A stretch of 36,359 nt of DNA from assembly GCA_945897825.1 (NCBI GenBank), contig CAMDGX010000045.1:1-36359 (forward strand), in the 5' to 3' direction. The position numbers and the translations under genes are program-made. The stretch is from Asaia bogorensis. GTDB lineage: Bacteria; Pseudomonadota; Alphaproteobacteria; Acetobacterales; Acetobacteraceae. The notes beneath the pieces were generated by a model that made no database searches, was not told the origin of the DNA, and saw nothing but the letters and a program-made list of their open reading frames with translations. This document shows, in pieces, positions 34,387 to 36,359 of the stretch (position 1 is the stretch's first letter; every line of letters starts with the position of its first letter).

Positions 34387-34805
34387 TCCTGCGCGAGGCG
34401 GTGCCAGGGGACTGGCCGGAGGTGCAGGCGCTGCGGCTGTCGGTGGCGGAGAACCGGCTGTCGGACCCGTCGCGGGTGACGCAGGCGATGTACAAGGACT
34501 ACATCCTGCGGCGCGGGCGCGGCTGGGTGGCGGAGCTGGACGGCGCGATCGCCGGGTTCTGCATCGCCGGGCGCGACGGGGAGGTGTGGGCGCTGTTCGT
34601 GCGGCCGGGCTTCGAGGGGCGGGGGCTGGGGCAGGCGTTGATGGGGGCATGCGTGGACTGGCTGGCGGCGCAGGGGGTGGGCGAGGCGGTGCTGGAGACC
34701 GGGGCGGGGACGCGGGCGGAGCTGTTCTATCGGCGGTTCGGCTGGCGCGAGGCGGGGCGGACGCGGGCGGACGTTACGTTCCGGCTGCCGCTGCTGCCGG
34801 CATGA
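34383..34805 (+). CDS. GNAT family N-acetyltransferase
   Basis: 140 residues from GTG 34383, which overlaps the tam stop (GTGA); the longer frame upstream lies wholly inside tam. The GNAT core is WALFVRPGFEGRGLGQALM, with the acetyl-CoA loop R-P-G-F-E-G-R-G-L-G, followed by LETGAGTRAELFYRRFGW. It acetylates an amine on an unknown small molecule or protein; after a dehydratase and an aminotransferase, an amino sugar is one possible substrate, though Tam lies between. Codons are rich in G at the third position, more so than in the genes to the left. The stop overlaps the chrA start by three bases. Confidence 0.85.
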   Translation: MILREAVPGDWPEVQALRLSVAENRLSDPSRVTQAMYKDYILRRGRGWVAELDGAIAGFCIAGRDGEVWALFVRPGFEGRGLGQALMGACVDWLAAQGVGEAVLETGAGTRAELFYRRFGWREAGRTRADVTFRLPLLPA

Positions 34806-35986
34806 CGCCCCCTGCCCCGTCGCGGGATGGTTTCCTGGCCATCCTGTTGATCTTCCTGCGCCTTGGGCTGACTTCGTTCGGCGGGCCGGTCGCGCATCTG
34901 GGGTATTTCCGCGAGGAGTTCGTGGCACGGCGGCGGTGGCTGTCGGAGGCGGCGTATGCCGACCTGGTGGCGCTGGCGCAGTTCCTGCCGGGGCCGGCGA
35001 GCAGCCAGACCGGGTTCGCGCTGGGGATGCTGCGCGGCGGGCTGGCGGGCGGGATCGCGGCGTGGATCGGGTTCACCATGCCGTCCGCCGTGGTGATGGT
35101 GCTGGCGGCGTATGGGGTGGATGTGGCGCTGGGGGGCACCGGGGCGGGGATCGTCCATGGGCTCAAGTTGGTGGCGGTCGCGGTGGTAGCGCAGGCGGTG
35201 TGGGGGATGGCGGGGAGCCTGACGCCGGACCGGACGCGGGCGACGATGGCGGTGGGGGCGGCGGTGGTGCTGCTGCTGGTGCCGTCGGTGGTGACGCAGG
35301 TGGCGGTGATCGTGGTGGGCGCGGGGCTTGGGTTGGCGCTGTGCCGCGACGGGGCGCCTGGTGGCGGGGCGCCGATGGGGGTGGTGATCGGACGGGCGTC
35401 GGCGGGGGCGGCGCTGGTGGCGTTTGCGGTGCTGCTGCTCGGGCTGCCGTTGCTGGCGGGGGCCGGCGGATTGGTGGCGTTGGCGGAGGCGGGGTACCGG
35501 GCCGGGGCGCTGGTGTTCGGTGGCGGGCATGTGGTGCTGCCGCTGCTGGAGCGCAGCTTCGTGCCGAATGGCTGGGTCGACGCCAGCACGTTCCTGGCCG
35601 GGTATGCGGTGGCGCAGGCGGTGCCGGGGCCGCTGTTCACCTTCGGGGCGTTCCTGGGGGCGGCGGACAGCGGCGTGGCGGGCGGGGCGGTGGTGCTGGT
35701 GGCGATCTTCCTGCCGGGGCTGCTGCTGATGTATGGCGCCCTGCCCTTCTGGGACGGGCTGCGGCGGCTTCCAGAGGCGCAGGCGGCGCTGCGGGGGGTG
35801 AACGCGGCGGTGGTGGGCATCCTGCTGGCGGCGCTGTTCGATCCGATCTGGCTGTCGACGGTGCGGGCGCCGGCGGATCTCGCGATCGTGCTGGCGGCGT
35901 TCGCGGCGCTGGTGCTGTGGAAGGCGCCGGTCTGGGCGGTGGTGGCGGCGACGGCGGCGGCGGGGGCGGTGGCGCATCTGGCCTGA
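34802..35986 (+). CDS. chrA: Chromate transporter ChrA, long (two-domain) form
   Basis: 394 residues from ATG 34802, overlapping the upstream GNAT stop (ATGA). It is a two-domain CHR transporter: the first half begins FLRLGLTSFGGPVAHLGYF with the FGGP motif and FLPGPASSQTG; the second half repeats it with GALVFGGGHVVLPLLE and AQAVPGPLFTFGAFLG. About ten to twelve helices are seen. ChrA exports chromate; members of the family in organisms without chromate exposure may move other oxyanions. Codon third positions are strongly G-rich on this strand, unlike the genes before capD. No chrB regulator is present. Confidence 0.93.
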   Translation: MTPPAPSRDGFLAILLIFLRLGLTSFGGPVAHLGYFREEFVARRRWLSEAAYADLVALAQFLPGPASSQTGFALGMLRGGLAGGIAAWIGFTMPSAVVMVLAAYGVDVALGGTGAGIVHGLKLVAVAVVAQAVWGMAGSLTPDRTRATMAVGAAVVLLLVPSVVTQVAVIVVGAGLGLALCRDGAPGGGAPMGVVIGRASAGAALVAFAVLLLGLPLLAGAGGLVALAEAGYRAGALVFGGGHVVLPLLERSFVPNGWVDASTFLAGYAVAQAVPGPLFTFGAFLGAADSGVAGGAVVLVAIFLPGLLLMYGALPFWDGLRRLPEAQAALRGVNAAVVGILLAALFDPIWLSTVRAPADLAIVLAAFAALVLWKAPVWAVVAATAAAGAVAHLA

Positions 35987-36090
35987 GCCGCGGCGGAATA
36001 TTTTGTTATTGCACTGACTAGGGCGCGGCTTGCCGGCCTCCGCTGGAGGTGCTTTGCGCGATGGGGCCTTGGCGCAGGCGGCAGGCGGGC
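35987..36090. other. Gap between convergent chrA and the edge gene
   Basis: 104 bases with an AT-rich patch (AATATTTTGTTATT near 36000) just after chrA and a small CCTCC-GCT-GGAGG hairpin near 36040. It is probably a transcript end for chrA, but no clear terminator can be called. Confidence 0.3.
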
Positions 36091-36359
36091 TCAGGACGGC
36101 GGCGCGCGGGCGGTACGGGGCGGGAGATGGGGGCGCCGTTCGGAGGCGGGGCGCATGCCGCGGTTCCGGAATCCGGACAGAATCCAGTCGCCGACCAGGC
36201 CGAGGGCGATGGCGGGGGCGTGCGCCGGGGCGTCCGGGGCGAAGGCGGCCAGGAAGGTCGGGGGGAGATCGTCGCCGCGCGCGAGCAGCCGGCGATAGCC
36301 GGCGGGCAGGCGGGGGCGCAGCGTCAGGACCAGCATCTCCAGCAGGGCGAGCAGCCAGG
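36091..36359 (-). CDS. Hypothetical protein, C-terminal part (runs off the window)
   Basis: The minus-strand frame is open from the window edge to a TGA at 36091, giving about 89 residues; an internal ATG at 36336 is not necessarily the start, because the frame continues past it with WLLALLEMLVL. The visible part has a hydrophobic start, then RPRLPAGYRRLLARGDDLPP and AIALGLVGDWILSGF, and a basic Pro/Arg tail. I do not recognise a family. Coding is supported by frame length and a plausible protein composition only. Confidence 0.5.
   Translation of the reverse strand, partial: WLLALLEMLVLTLRPRLPAGYRRLLARGDDLPPTFLAAFAPDAPAHAPAIALGLVGDWILSGFRNRGMRPASERRPHLPPRTARAPPS

Overview
The window is about 36 kb of very GC-rich bacterial chromosome with densely packed genes. 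The gene content points to an alphaproteobacterium, most likely in the Rhodospirillales/Acetobacteraceae range. The grounds are the plsC-miaB-phoH-ybeY-corC block, a pterin dehydratase/MmcB pair, a TRAP-TAXI transporter and the strong GC bias. This placement is inferred from gene order and protein style, not from a marker phylogeny. No rRNA, tRNA, CRISPR array or insertion sequence was seen.

Region 1 (1-10030) is an envelope polysaccharide region. It holds the end of a sugar-nucleotide epimerase, two CelD-type acetyltransferases flanking a DUF218 protein, and a leftward operon. That operon encodes a glutamine amidotransferase/asparagine synthetase, a Gfo/Idh/MocA-epimerase fusion, a GT4 glycosyltransferase, a one-helix small protein and an O-antigen-ligase-like polymerase. 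The amidotransferase and ligase resemble the versions that travel with exosortase A loci, but no exosortase or PEP-CTERM protein is visible here.

Region 2 (10252-19836) is metabolic and housekeeping. It holds an SDR dehydrogenase, a fused TRAP permease with its TAXI binding protein facing it across a shared terminator, a beta-lactamase-fold hydrolase, MmcB and pterin dehydratase, a zinicin-like metallopeptidase, a second SDR, TrmJ and CysS. Region 3 (19954-23591) holds a RepA_C-like plasmid-initiator homologue with an unusual C-terminal extension, an MFS transporter and a GNAT enzyme. Region 4 (23650-30391) is the leftward block plsC-miaB-phoH-ybeY-corC, followed by an STT3-like GT-C membrane protein where the apolipoprotein N-acyltransferase gene lnt is often found. 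Region 5 (30545-35986) is a tightly coupled rightward run: a CapD-type dehydratase and a DegT aminotransferase (amino-sugar synthesis), then a Tam-type methyltransferase, a GNAT enzyme and ChrA.

The most unusual signal is a family of AT-rich structured intergenic elements. Two copies (16703-16842 and 22754-22883) can be drawn as the same four-stem cloverleaf with conserved arms and a compensatory base-pair change in the closing stem. A third locus (18457-18480) carries only the last hairpin, again with a compensatory pair change. All three begin within a few bases of the stop codon of a leftward gene, and copy 1 exactly fills the space between two convergent stop codons.
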